Made by a program: the position numbers and the translations under genes | The notes under the pieces: generated by a model | The model's input: only the letters and a program-made list of their open reading frames with translations | What the model was told of the DNA's origin: nothing | The model's database searches: none | Origin: Shewanella oncorhynchi | GTDB lineage: Bacteria > Pseudomonadota > Gammaproteobacteria > Enterobacterales > Shewanellaceae | Direction of reading: 5' to 3' | DNA length: 64,000 bases | Assembly (NCBI RefSeq): GCF_012584455.1 | Contig: NZ_JABAEB010000009.1 | Location: 1 to 64,000 of the forward strand | In this document: positions 56,418 through 64,000 of the stretch, piece by piece | Layout: the number at the start of each line of letters is the position of its first letter | How positions within the stretch are numbered: position 1 is the stretch's first letter

Positions 56418-57637
56418 AATGAAATTCCTAAGGCTTGCAGTTGTTGGGAGTGCAGTTGTTGCTGCGCGACTTGGTTCAGTGCCAAGCGGGATTCGGTATC
56501 GAGGGCATCCATATAGCGGCGCAGCCAGACTTCGTAGCTAACTTGGTTTTGGTCTTTGACCTTAGCCAGCTCCTCTGTGATGGTGCGGCTAAGGTGTAAG
56601 GCTTGGGTTAGCAATGTTTGTTGGTCGAGTAAGTTTTGTTGCTGTTGCTCTAGCTTTTTAAGCTGAGTTTTTAGCTCGATATAGGTACGGTCGAGGTTGA
56701 GCGTGTGCTCGGTATTGGCTTGTTGCCATTGGGATAATTCGGTTTGTGATAGGGCAGAACCTAAGGTCAGTGGTACAGAAACGGCGATGCCAAGCTGTTG
56801 ATCATCGACTTTATTATCGGCGGTATTTTTGGCCGTGAGTGAGACTGCCCAAGGATCGTTATTCCCTGCTTGCTGACTCTGGATGATCAACAGCTGTTGC
56901 TGCTTCTGCAGGCTCAATAGTTGCCATAATGGATGCTGCGCGAGCATGTCATTGGGTTGGTTGTTGGCAGAAAGTGGCCGCGCGGTTTCGGCTATGTTCT
57001 GCGGTATTTGCTCTTGTCCGGTGAGTTGTTGATAGAGGGCACGCGCCTCGGCCTGTTGCTGATTAAGATCGACCCGCTCCAGTGCAATATCCACCAGTTC
57101 GCGTTCTAACAAGAGAATGTGGGCAATCGGCAGTTCGCCCGCATCTGTGAGTTGCTTTTGCTGATTATGGAGTTTGTCGAGTAATTGGCTCTTGCGATCT
57201 AATTGGGCCAGTTTCACTGCAGCAAGACGATGTTCCCACAGGCTTTGTCGCAATAATCCCGATAAATACAGGCCTTGCAGCGCGGCTTGTTGCACCTGAA
57301 TGCCTTGGGTGAGTTGTTTAATTTGCTTATCGCTGCTGTGCAAAGCAGGGGATTTTATTGGCAAATTGAGTGAGAGTTCCTGCTCGTAGCTGTTACCATT
57401 ATCTAGGCTACCTAAGTGACTCAAGCTAATGCTCGGCAGGCCATTGAGCCAAGATGAACTGCTTAAGCTTATTTGTGATTGCGGTAACTGACCGCCTGAT
57501 TGAGATAGAGAATGTAATCTTGCTTGGCTGGTGGTGAGTGCTTGAGATAGCTCGGAATGCGCGGCGTGGCACAGGAAACTGCTGCTGACTAAGGTCGCCA
57601 ACAGACATAACTTGATACAAGACGTACTGACAGACAT
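56414..57637 (-). CDS. TolC-family outer membrane efflux protein
   Basis: 407 residues with a signal peptide (about 1-25, ending CHAAHS). Two Gln/Leu-rich helical repeats of the OEP fold (about 30-210 and 230-400), with coiled-coil heptads such as LKKLEQQQQNLLDQQTLL. First gene of the operon TolC - adaptor - pump - DUF3240, all overlapping or one base apart. A palindromic region upstream separates it from the divergent LuxR-type regulator. Confidence 0.88.
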   Translation of the reverse strand: MSVSTSCIKLCLLATLVSSSFLCHAAHSELSQALTTSQARLHSLSQSGGQLPQSQISLSSSSWLNGLPSISLSHLGSLDNGNSYEQELSLNLPIKSPALHSSDKQIKQLTQGIQVQQAALQGLYLSGLLRQSLWEHRLAAVKLAQLDRKSQLLDKLHNQQKQLTDAGELPIAHILLLERELVDIALERVDLNQQQAEARALYQQLTGQEQIPQNIAETARPLSANNQPNDMLAQHPLWQLLSLQKQQQLLIIQSQQAGNNDPWAVSLTAKNTADNKVDDQQLGIAVSVPLTLGSALSQTELSQWQQANTEHTLNLDRTYIELKTQLKKLEQQQQNLLDQQTLLTQALHLSRTITEELAKVKDQNQVSYEVWLRRYMDALDTESRLALNQVAQQQLHSQQLQALGISL

Positions 57638-57699
57638 AGGACGATTCTATGGTAATAAAGTGTGCTGTTAGTGTAGGGATTGGTGGGCGAAAGTCGTGG

Positions 57700-57739
57700 G
57701 GGACATGTATCATAAAACCGTCTATGGTACATATGTCCC
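57700..57739. promoter_or_regulatory. Inverted repeat in the efflux/regulator divergent promoter
   Basis: GGGACATGTATCAT (57700-57713) and ATGGTACATATGTCCC (57724-57739) form an imperfect inverted repeat. Next to it CCCAT-N6-ATGGG (57737-57752) forms a second, smaller one. Candidate operator for the membrane regulator or for a metal regulator acting on the efflux operon. Confidence 0.45.
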
Positions 57740-57782
57740 ATAAATTAATGGGTTGATTTTGCTTTTATTTAGGAGTTTTTCG

Positions 57783-58328
57783 ATGAAGGATCTTGTCATT
57801 ATTGGTCTGTTGGCCTTGATCATATGCTTTAAGCTTTTTGACATCACTTCCGACATTCAATTGGGCATTCCCCAATGGCATATTGCCCAGGAAGCCATGT
57901 TATTAGTGCTCACTGTGATTGGTGCCATGTACTTAAGTTATGACCTTATTCGTCGCTCCCGCGAAGTGAAAGCGTTGGCTAAACGGTTGGAGCATGCGGA
58001 TAAAAAAATCGACAATATGTCGACGCAAATGCGCTCTGCCAGACAAGAATACAGCCAAGCGGTGTCGCAGCAATTCGAGACTTGGGGCTTTACTAAGAGT
58101 GAGCAGCAAGTGGCTTTTTTATTACTTAAGGGCCTAAGCTTTAAAGAAATTGCCGAAGTGCGCCAGACTAAAGAAAAAACCGTCAGACAACAGGCATCGA
58201 CCATTTACGGTAAAGCGGCAGTCGATGGACGCCATACTTTTTGCGCTTGGTTTATGGAAGATTTTATTCAAGAACATAATCAAGATCTTGCTGCGAATGA
58301 AGCGGCATCAGGCCCTAAGGCAGCTTAA
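57783..58328 (+). CDS. Membrane-anchored LuxR-type HTH regulator
   Basis: 181 residues from the ATG at 57783 with AGGAG seven bases upstream; the earlier start at 57753 is not needed. Two membrane helices (about 4-18 and 36-55), a coiled coil (about 60-100, REVKALAKRLEHADKKID), then a GerE/LuxR-like helix-turn-helix (GFTKSEQQVAFLLLKGLSFKEIAEVRQTKEKTVRQQASTIY). The receptor part is only a membrane anchor, so it may sense the membrane or act as a one-component switch. The target is probably the divergent efflux operon. A short membrane protein follows 107 bases later. Confidence 0.85.
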   Translation: MKDLVIIGLLALIICFKLFDITSDIQLGIPQWHIAQEAMLLVLTVIGAMYLSYDLIRRSREVKALAKRLEHADKKIDNMSTQMRSARQEYSQAVSQQFETWGFTKSEQQVAFLLLKGLSFKEIAEVRQTKEKTVRQQASTIYGKAAVDGRHTFCAWFMEDFIQEHNQDLAANEAASGPKAA

Positions 58329-58435
58329 TCAGCGCAGGATTGGCTTAGCTGTTATAGCTATTTGTTATTGAAAATCGATATTTGCTGAGTTTTTAGTTCT
58401 AAACAATAATGAGCATCCCCTAAGTTTGCAGGAAG

Positions 58436-58588
58436 ATGCAATTGAAAAACTGGCTGATTATCGTGTTTTGCCTGATTGCCTTGGTCGCTTCGACGCAAAC
58501 CACAGGACTCGTGCGTTCACTTATCGAATTCTCCGCCTTTGTTGGCGTCCTCTACTGGGCTTGGCGAATGAAGCCGACGGCAGAGTAG
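58436..58588 (+). CDS. Small hydrophobic protein, 50 residues
   Basis: MQLKNWLIIVFCLIALVAST begins the protein; it has two hydrophobic stretches (about 6-20 and 33-43) and ends RMKPTAE with a basic tail, giving one or two membrane helices. GGAAG stands immediately before the ATG (short spacing). It is on the same strand as the LuxR-type regulator and ends 23 bases before the convergent yeiH gene. Family not recognised. Short, so treat as probable rather than certain. Confidence 0.55.
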   Translation: MQLKNWLIIVFCLIALVASTQTTGLVRSLIEFSAFVGVLYWAWRMKPTAE

Positions 58589-58611
58589 ATTGGCTTTGAG
58601 TTAAATCTTAG

Positions 58612-59562
58612 CTATTGAAAATAAACAATATACACTAAAGACGTGATACCAATTGCTGCCCACAGCATCACCCCAAGCAACAAAGGTTTGGGGCCACTCG
58701 CCCGCATTTTCTGCACTGTAATTCCTGCACCAATCAAAAACAAACACAGGACTAATGCCCGTTTCGACACCATAAATAAGGTGTCATAAACAGCGTGGAA
58801 TTGTGGCAACCAATGGGCCACGGCAATGGCTAAACAATAAAAACCGATAAAATACGGCAGGTTAAGCTTGCGCTTATTGCCACCAAACAACATAGCGCTG
58901 ACCAATGCTATCGGAATAATCCACAGGGCACGGGCGAGTTTTATGGTAGTGGCGGTTTTTAAGGCTTCATCGCCGTAGGCTGAAGCCGCGCCGACAACCG
59001 ATGAAGTATCGTGGATGGCGATGGCACTCCACACGCCAAAATCGTATTGGCTCATATTGAGCAAGTGGCCGAGTGCAGGGAATAAAAATAGCGCGACTGA
59101 ATTGAGCACAAATACGCAGGCTAACGCAGTGGCGGTTTGATCGTTACGCGCATTGATGGCCGGAGCGACTGCGGCAATGGCGCTGCCACCGCAAATAGCG
59201 GTACCAGAGGCGATTAAGTGGCCCGTGACATGATCAAATTTCAGGGCGCGGGTGAGCATAAACCCTAAGCTGAGGGTGAAAAAGATTGAGCCAACAATCA
59301 GGCCGAAGTTGTGGGTGCTCGCCTCGATCGCCGCGTTTAAGTTAATCCCAAACCCTAAGCCAATGATCGAATAAGACAGGAGTTTTTTGGTGAGTGCGGC
59401 GATATTCCATTGCACTGGCACCCAACCAAGGCTGGCTAAGGTAAAACCTAACACTAGCGCCATGGGCGATGAGATAAAAGGCGCGAGGCATAACAAACCC
59501 GCACAGATGAAAACGATGCGATGAGTCTTATTATTTTGCTGTGATGTCGATGAAGAATTCAT
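58612..59562 (-). CDS. YeiH-family (UPF0324) membrane protein
   Basis: 316 residues, about nine to ten membrane helices. Cons_hypoth698 family: [66 protein letters not shown] and [14 protein letters not shown]. Family members are annotated as putative sulfate or other anion exporters, without firm proof. A palindrome GATCAAT-TGG-ATTGATC (59639-59655) lies 77 bases upstream and may be an operator. There is no LysR gene beside it, although E. coli yeiH has one. Confidence 0.9.
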   Translation of the reverse strand: MNSSSTSQQNNKTHRIVFICAGLLCLAPFISSPMALVLGFTLASLGWVPVQWNIAALTKKLLSYSIIGLGFGINLNAAIEASTHNFGLIVGSIFFTLSLGFMLTRALKFDHVTGHLIASGTAICGGSAIAAVAPAINARNDQTATALACVFVLNSVALFLFPALGHLLNMSQYDFGVWSAIAIHDTSSVVGAASAYGDEALKTATTIKLARALWIIPIALVSAMLFGGNKRKLNLPYFIGFYCLAIAVAHWLPQFHAVYDTLFMVSKRALVLCLFLIGAGITVQKMRASGPKPLLLGVMLWAAIGITSLVYIVYFQ

Positions 59563-59638
59563 AACGCCTTAGGCTCGAGCGATTCGGTTTATCGTTCCAA
59601 CCACAGATCTTCACATTAAGCGACGGATACAAAATGGC

Positions 59639-59655
59639 GATCAATTGGATTGATC
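59639..59655. promoter_or_regulatory. Palindrome upstream of yeiH-like gene
   Basis: GATCAAT-TGG-ATTGATC, perfect 7-bp arms in the 286-base spacer. Possible operator for the yeiH-like gene; the regulator is unknown. Confidence 0.4.
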
Positions 59656-59780
59656 ATGGAGACAGATGAAAGAGGGCATTATAGCTGGGTGTATGAGCCT
59701 CAATAAAATCAATTAAACTTATCTAGTCAGTCAGTTTTATTGACTATCAGAGGATTGTGCAAAGCAGGAGGGTAAATTGA

Positions 59781-59810
59781 AGAAGATGAACTGAGCTCAG
59801 TTCATCTTCT
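59781..59810. terminator. Hairpin downstream of the malate-synthase-like gene
   Basis: 30-bp perfect palindrome (AGAAGATGAACTGAG and complement), about 40 bases after the stop codon of the malate-synthase-like gene. Confidence 0.75.
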
Positions 59811-59848
59811 TAGCTAGATAATAAATGGCGAGGTTACAAAACGTGAAA

Positions 59849-60412
59849 TTATAAATTTACGATACTTTTCAAGTTGTAATCGCTGCCATCCTTTGCGGTA
59901 AACAACTTATCTTGGGTGTCGTTGGCGCTGGACATACCCGCATGTAATAGGCTGAGCCAATGGCGCGATGCGGCAGAACGTGACTCTGGTGTTCCGACTA
60001 CCATGTTTAATGACGTTCCGATTTGGATATCTTCCAGATTGGCAACGTCTCTCGCACCTATCATGCCACTGCGGTCGAAACTGAGTTCAACGTGGCAACC
60101 TAGGTCCTGTAACACTATGGCGCAAGGCGCATCTTTAGTGCCGTTAAAGGCCACAAACTGTTTTGGCTGACGTAAACCACTGTGGCTGCCGTCGGCAAAA
60201 AAGGCCAACAGGTGTTGGTAGTAAACCACATAGCTGCTCACATCTTGGTGTGAACCAGAGTTAAGTGGAAAGAGGCGGTCGAGGAATTGTTTCGCATTAG
60301 CGATCTTTTCGTGCTCGGCGACATTCACTTGCGCCACGGCTAGCACTTCTTCTGCGATGAGGCTGTTTAGATTCGGTTGGATCTGGTTGCTCTTGATAAT
60401 TGATATATTCAT
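59849..60412 (-). CDS. Stand-alone malate synthase G alpha/beta-domain protein
   Basis: 187 residues. The first 25 residues (KSNQIQPNLNSLIAEEVL) resemble the N terminus of malate synthase G, after which about 100 residues are missing. Then AKQFLDRLFPLNSGSHQDV, LRQPKQFVAFNG, CHVELSFDRSGMIG and LFTAKDGSDYNLKS follow E. coli GlcB about residues 135-310 (compare RRFLDESLPLENGSYQDV and YTAADGSEISLHG). The catalytic TIM barrel, including Arg, Asp and the metal Glu, is absent, and the LDCEDS motif is not kept. So it cannot be a malate synthase. The frame is clean with its own hairpin terminator, so it is unlikely to be a fresh remnant. Divergent from an XRE/DUF3612 gene. Confidence 0.75.
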   Translation of the reverse strand: MNISIIKSNQIQPNLNSLIAEEVLAVAQVNVAEHEKIANAKQFLDRLFPLNSGSHQDVSSYVVYYQHLLAFFADGSHSGLRQPKQFVAFNGTKDAPCAIVLQDLGCHVELSFDRSGMIGARDVANLEDIQIGTSLNMVVGTPESRSAASRHWLSLLHAGMSSANDTQDKLFTAKDGSDYNLKSIVNL

Positions 60413-60602
60413 CGCTTGTTCCTCTCACTCTTTCAATTTAAAAAAATTCAGGGTTTTGATTTAACTTTTGGCTTATCAAAGTTTGTCTTCAATTTGGTTT
60501 GTCCGCTTTGAGTGCTTAGCCACTTTTAGTGGGAGTGGTTAAGCATTTTTTGTACTGGAATGGCTTAGCTTTTTCGCATTAGCCTTTCCTTGATTGCTTG
60601 AT

Positions 60603-60658
60603 TTGTAGTCTAGTCTTTTTTTGACTACAATTTCACAATAAAAATTTTACACTGTGAA
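60603..60658. promoter_or_regulatory. Inverted repeats upstream of the XRE/DUF3612 gene
   Basis: TTGTAGTC-N12-GACTACAA (60603-60630) and TTCACA-N15-TGTGAA (60632-60658) stand side by side in the 255-base divergent promoter region. Likely operators for the XRE protein, perhaps used for autoregulation and control of the malate-synthase-like gene; inferred from position. Confidence 0.5.
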
Positions 60659-60667
60659 TTTTACAAA

Positions 60668-62200
60668 ATGCGCAATGACCAGAGCTTGATGAGAAAATCA
60701 CATTTCCTAGGCACAAAAATACGTAACCTACGGAAACGTAATAATTTAACTATGGAAGATTTGTCGGCACGATGCATTCGAGTCGACGCGGGAAGTGCGC
60801 CCTCTGTGTCATATTTGTCGATGATCGAACGTGGCAAGCGTGTGCCTAGTGCCGGAATGCTGGCTGTGATCGCCGCGGTTTTTCAAAAAGACGCCGAATG
60901 GTTCTTAGACGATGTGCCCGAAGAAAACGCCATTACGCCAGACAAGGGTCGACGTGGTGGCATAAGTGGTATGGCACTCGAACCCAGCTTTTTGTTTTCC
61001 AATGATATTTTACAAATAGCGATACCTGAGATGCTGTCGCAAACAGGGATCTCAGGTCGGCAGTTTGCCCATTTATTGATCCGCGCCCATCAAGAACACC
61101 ATCAAAATCATTTCCCTGATCTTGAACGTGCCGCTGAAGAAGTCGGCCTCAAACGTATGCCCTTATCTCTGGACGATATGCTGGATATTGCTAAGGGAAT
61201 GGGATTGAAAATCAAGTGGATAGATAGTACGCCGCAGGAAGTTATCGATGAAATGGGCGTGAGTTCGCGTCAGTTGGTCACCTCATTTATTGAGCCGCCG
61301 AGCACGATTTATGTAAATAAAATCCTCAAAAATCGCCCCAACAGACTCAAATATGATTTAGCCGTGCACATAGGTCATTGCGTGTTGCACAACAAGGATG
61401 GCCTCAAGAGTGTAATGATCTCAGGCCGCAAATTAGAAGTGGATGAAGAGGCGGGTATGCAGTCCAATACCTTGAACGCGCAGGATATCTTGCATGCGTG
61501 GCGCGATTTTGAATCGAGCTTCTTCGCCGGTGCGCTGCTGTGCCCTAAAGTGCCTTATCGCCAATTACTCGACCGCCACGGCTATGAGATTGAAGTACAC
61601 AAGCAACTGCAAGTGTCAGCTTCAGTCGCCATGCGGCGCATGACTGTCGTCTCTCCTTATCCTCATTGGCATTATTTCGACGCTTACGCGCCAGGCAAAC
61701 TCAAAGCCGTTTATCGTGGTAACGGTATTCCACTGCCTTGGGGCAATATGCGACTAGTGGAAGACCCTTGTCAGCATTGGGCCGTCTTTAGGATGATCAG
61801 TGAGCCGACGGTCGGTACTTCGGCACAGATTTCGATTTTAAACGTCGGCAACGAACCACGCATTTACTGCTGTGAGTCGATTAAAGTCGAAGATTCTGCG
61901 GGCAACCCGCATGTGCTCTGCGCCGGTATTGATTTGAATCCGGCGATTGAAGCCCAAGGCAAAGATGCTCTCTCAATCGCCCACGATTTGAAAGATGCCT
62001 GTGTCGCCAGTGGCGGTTCAGTCACTATTCCAAAACACATTAAAAGCGATCTGGTGAGCGTTGCAAAAATCCTCAATATCAACTGGATAGAGCGCGGGAT
62101 CAAAAATGACGCCCGCCTTATTTGCTCTCGCGGCGCCGTATGCCCACGCCAACCCAGTTGCTATCAAGCAGGTAAATCACAGTGTGATGGTACTGAATAA
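60668..62200 (+). CDS. XRE-family regulator with DUF3612 domain
   Basis: 510 residues (a later ATG at 60689 is possible). N-terminal Cro/CI helix-turn-helix (LGTKIRNLRKRNNLTMEDLSARC, SVSYLSMIERGKRVPSAGML), then a long DUF3612 region with an IrrE/DUF955-like part (VNKILKNRPNRLKYDLAVHIGHCVLHN, where the HExxH-type site reads HIGHC) and a Cys-rich end (CSRGAVCPRQPSC). It belongs to the ScfR/RamB-like group of short-chain fatty acid and glyoxylate regulators; members are often next to aceBA. Here the neighbour is only a malate synthase fragment. Confidence 0.85.
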   Translation: MRNDQSLMRKSHFLGTKIRNLRKRNNLTMEDLSARCIRVDAGSAPSVSYLSMIERGKRVPSAGMLAVIAAVFQKDAEWFLDDVPEENAITPDKGRRGGISGMALEPSFLFSNDILQIAIPEMLSQTGISGRQFAHLLIRAHQEHHQNHFPDLERAAEEVGLKRMPLSLDDMLDIAKGMGLKIKWIDSTPQEVIDEMGVSSRQLVTSFIEPPSTIYVNKILKNRPNRLKYDLAVHIGHCVLHNKDGLKSVMISGRKLEVDEEAGMQSNTLNAQDILHAWRDFESSFFAGALLCPKVPYRQLLDRHGYEIEVHKQLQVSASVAMRRMTVVSPYPHWHYFDAYAPGKLKAVYRGNGIPLPWGNMRLVEDPCQHWAVFRMISEPTVGTSAQISILNVGNEPRIYCCESIKVEDSAGNPHVLCAGIDLNPAIEAQGKDALSIAHDLKDACVASGGSVTIPKHIKSDLVSVAKILNINWIERGIKNDARLICSRGAVCPRQPSCYQAGKSQCDGTE

Positions 62201-62222
62201 AGTATCGCAGATGGGATTGATG

Positions 62223-62320
62223 TTAAGCACTCTCACTTCAGTGACTCGCCATAAACTCGTCCCTGAGGGCTCGACGGCGGCATCCATGCCGCCAACGGTC
62301 ACTGCCATGAGAGTGCTTAA
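62223..62320. repeat. 98-bp nested inverted-repeat element
   Basis: Outer arms of 13 bp, TTAAGCACTCTCA and complement; inside them CAGTGAC / GTCACTG; and inside those a short hairpin GGCGGCAT-CC-ATGCCGCC, plus a CCC-TGA-GGG loop. It begins 22 bases after the DUF3612 stop codon. It would fold as a branched, three-way structure in RNA or single-stranded DNA. No T run, so not a standard terminator. The terminal TTAA on both sides would fit a MITE-like insertion. I do not recognise the family. Confidence 0.6.
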
Positions 62321-62608
62321 TTTAGCCTGCATCCCTTCCTATTCATAGCAGCCTGTAATGATAATGTTGAGCATAATAAAGACGTTTAAAGTAATAGTTG
62401 TTTAAAAAATAACTACTTAACTGACTCAAATTCTTATAGCATAAAATGATAAATTGTAGGGATGTGGCCACAGTTATACTTAAAGATCAGTCAACACTTT
62501 CTTTGTATTTTGTGCACAGCGTAATCTATAAACTCTAGGGCTAACATGTTGCTTTAGCATGTTATTTATTTTTCAGATTGTTTCTTAACAAAATTTTTAG
62601 TTGGCATA

Positions 62609-63109
62609 ATGGATATAAATCAAAGGAAAGAATTGTTAAGTAGAGCGTATGTTAGTGCGATTGCTGCTCAAATTGGTTTTAGATCAGCAATTCCTGATGT
62701 TGATGATGATAGTGTTGATTTAATTCTAAAAGGAAGAGGTTTTGCCTCTACTATTCGTAATCCTCAGCTAGAGATTCAATTAAAGTGCACAGCCTGTAAT
62801 GACGGTTGCGAAGAATATTTTTCTTACAAACTTCCAATAAAAAACTACAACGATCTACGCGGGAATAATCTCTTGTGTCCTAGGCTTTTATTTGTTCTAG
62901 TTGTGCCGAATGAGACAGATGCATGGCTTTCATATGAACTTGATCACATGAAAATGAAACATTGTTGCTATTGGATTTCGCTGAGAGATTTGAAAGAAAC
63001 TACCAATGGAACATCAGTTACAATTAAGATCCCAAGAGAAAATATCTTAACAGCTACTAGTATGTTTTTGTTGATGGAGTCGGCAAGTCATGAAGGTATT
63101 GCTGCATGA
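62609..63109 (+). CDS. DUF4365 domain protein, PD-(D/E)xK nuclease-like
   Basis: 166 residues, AT-rich and with different codon use from the genes to the left. DUF4365-type N terminus: AYVSAIAAQIGFRSAIPDVDDDSVDLILKG, then LEIQLKCT; Asp37 and the Q-x-K at 57-59 fit the PD-(D/E)xK pattern of restriction-endonuclease-like folds. Several Cys (CTACNDGC) follow. DUF4365 proteins occur in defence-type islands with varied partners. It overlaps the next gene by four bases (ATGA), so the two act together. Function here is inferred. Confidence 0.75.
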   Translation: MDINQRKELLSRAYVSAIAAQIGFRSAIPDVDDDSVDLILKGRGFASTIRNPQLEIQLKCTACNDGCEEYFSYKLPIKNYNDLRGNNLLCPRLLFVLVVPNETDAWLSYELDHMKMKHCCYWISLRDLKETTNGTSVTIKIPRENILTATSMFLLMESASHEGIAA

Positions 63110-64000
63110 ATATTTCTCAGTTAAAAAATATTACCCATAATATACCGCCTAAAAATTTAGAATGTTACTTACGGTCAAATGGATGGGTGCCAGATGGCGA
63201 TGTTTTCGGTCAAGCTACAATTTGGCATCGAAGAGAAGAAGGTTTTTTTGACTTTGAGGTCATACAACCAACATCGATTAATATTAAGGGCTATCAACAG
63301 CGCATATTGGACGCGGTAAATTCGCTCTCAGAGTTTGAAAATAGATCTCCTTTAAAAATTATAAGAGCAATAGATAATTTTTTTTCTGATAGTGTGAAAA
63401 TACGGGTTGTACATGCCGATGTAGAAGAAGGCACTATTCCTATCGATGATGGAGTTTTACTTATTGAAAAATCAAGAGACTTACTTGCAGCAACAACACT
63501 CTCTACATTTAGAAAAAAAGCACATTTTACTGGTCAACGTAACACTGATGTTCAAAATTTTATAAAGCAACTGCGCTTAGGCCAAACAGAAGTTGGTAGT
63601 TTTGTCGTTAATTTAATAGCTCCTATTGTAGAGTCTTTTGATGCCCAATTAGATCAAGATAAAATATCAATTACTAGAGCTGTCACTAATAATTTGTCTC
63701 GTAGCTTGTTAGCTTTAGAGAATGGGATAAAATCTTATCAAAATACAGAAAGCGTATTTGAATTCGAATCAATTGTGGAAAGTGGTGTAAGTGCTAATTT
63801 ATGTGATGCACTAGTTGGCTTAAGTGGTACTGCCAAAACTAGGTCATTCACAATAAGTATATATCTGGCTGGAGCTGAAGCCGATATCCAAAATATGCCA
63901 AAGCAATTTAACTTCTGTTCGGAACAGGTGCCTACACTAGAGCTCGCATCAGCATTTTATAAAGGGAATTATGTTATTAAAGCCTATGAAGCATTTGGCT
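63106..64000 (+). CDS. Unknown protein coupled to DUF4365, cut by window end
   Basis: The ATG at 63106 overlaps the DUF4365 stop, and the frame stays open for 298 codons to the window edge. It starts MNISQLKNITHNIPPKNLEC and contains a segment of the form WHRREEGFFDFEVIQP. No membrane helix, P-loop or zinc motif is seen; the sequence is mixed alpha/beta and acidic. I do not recognise a family. Base composition matches its partner. The rest of the gene and any further members of the system lie outside the window. Confidence 0.8.
   Translation, partial: MNISQLKNITHNIPPKNLECYLRSNGWVPDGDVFGQATIWHRREEGFFDFEVIQPTSINIKGYQQRILDAVNSLSEFENRSPLKIIRAIDNFFSDSVKIRVVHADVEEGTIPIDDGVLLIEKSRDLLAATTLSTFRKKAHFTGQRNTDVQNFIKQLRLGQTEVGSFVVNLIAPIVESFDAQLDQDKISITRAVTNNLSRSLLALENGIKSYQNTESVFEFESIVESGVSANLCDALVGLSGTAKTRSFTISIYLAGAEADIQNMPKQFNFCSEQVPTLELASAFYKGNYVIKAYEAFG

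Noticed and set aside
62106..62348. 80-codon plus-strand frame over the DUF3612 3' end
   Set aside because: It is mostly a shifted-frame shadow of the regulator gene and then reads through the inverted-repeat element.

Overview
The window is chromosomal DNA from a gammaproteobacterium of the Shewanella type. The protein set supports this: a MobB-MoeA fusion, tungstate ABC genes, cytochrome c4, DUF3240 beside a metal RND pump, and an XRE/DUF3612 regulator. So does the order polA - spf - engB - csr RNA - yihI - hemN, which matches the enterobacterial order except for an inserted cytochrome c4 gene and small extra genes. The species cannot be named from sequence alone.

Layout. 1-130: 3' end of a 5S rRNA and two rrn terminator hairpins. 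0.3-6.8 kb: a degenerate PAS/GGDEF/EAL membrane protein, lysophospholipase (pldB), a DUF885 lipoprotein peptidase and adenosine deaminase (add). 6.9-16.5 kb: hemN, DUF2489, yihI, a zinc-ribbon methyltransferase, a CsrB/CsrC-type RNA, cytochrome c4, engB, a candidate new sRNA, Spot 42 and polA. 16.9-22.1 kb: elbB, glpG/glpE, tdh/kbl and a TetR regulator. 22.2-33 kb: Kdo and LPS core genes (waaA, kdkA, GT9), then an AT-rich accessory glycosyltransferase block with wecB, coaD, and a Wzi-like capsule protein. 33-44 kb: mutM and a long leftward operon tupA-tupB-tupC-mobA-mobB/moeA-moaA that takes up tungstate or molybdate and builds molybdenum cofactor, with a divergent sigma-54 two-component pair. 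44-52 kb: RyhB, a GNAT protein, the queuosine precursor transporter yhhQ under a likely preQ1 riboswitch, a periplasmic solute-binding protein, menF, an orphan double-ATPase ECF protein, an HD-GYP protein and a PqiA-like protein. 52-58 kb: a tripartite metal efflux operon (TolC, adaptor, CzcA/CusA pump, DUF3240) facing a membrane-anchored LuxR-type regulator. 58.4-62.2 kb: a 50-residue membrane protein, YeiH, a stand-alone fragment of malate synthase G and its divergent XRE/DUF3612 regulator. 62.2-64 kb: a nested inverted-repeat element, then an AT-rich two-gene unit (DUF4365 plus an unknown protein cut by the window edge) that looks like the start of an accessory, possibly defence, locus.

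The richest part is the non-coding DNA. Three well-known regulatory RNAs are readable directly: a CsrB-type RNA with 15 GGA motifs, Spot 42 and RyhB with its Fur box. A preQ1-I-like riboswitch and one undescribed sRNA candidate next to Spot 42 can also be seen. The strongest candidates for something undescribed are that sRNA, the malate-synthase-derived protein with its regulator, the nested hairpin element, and the DUF4365 pair.
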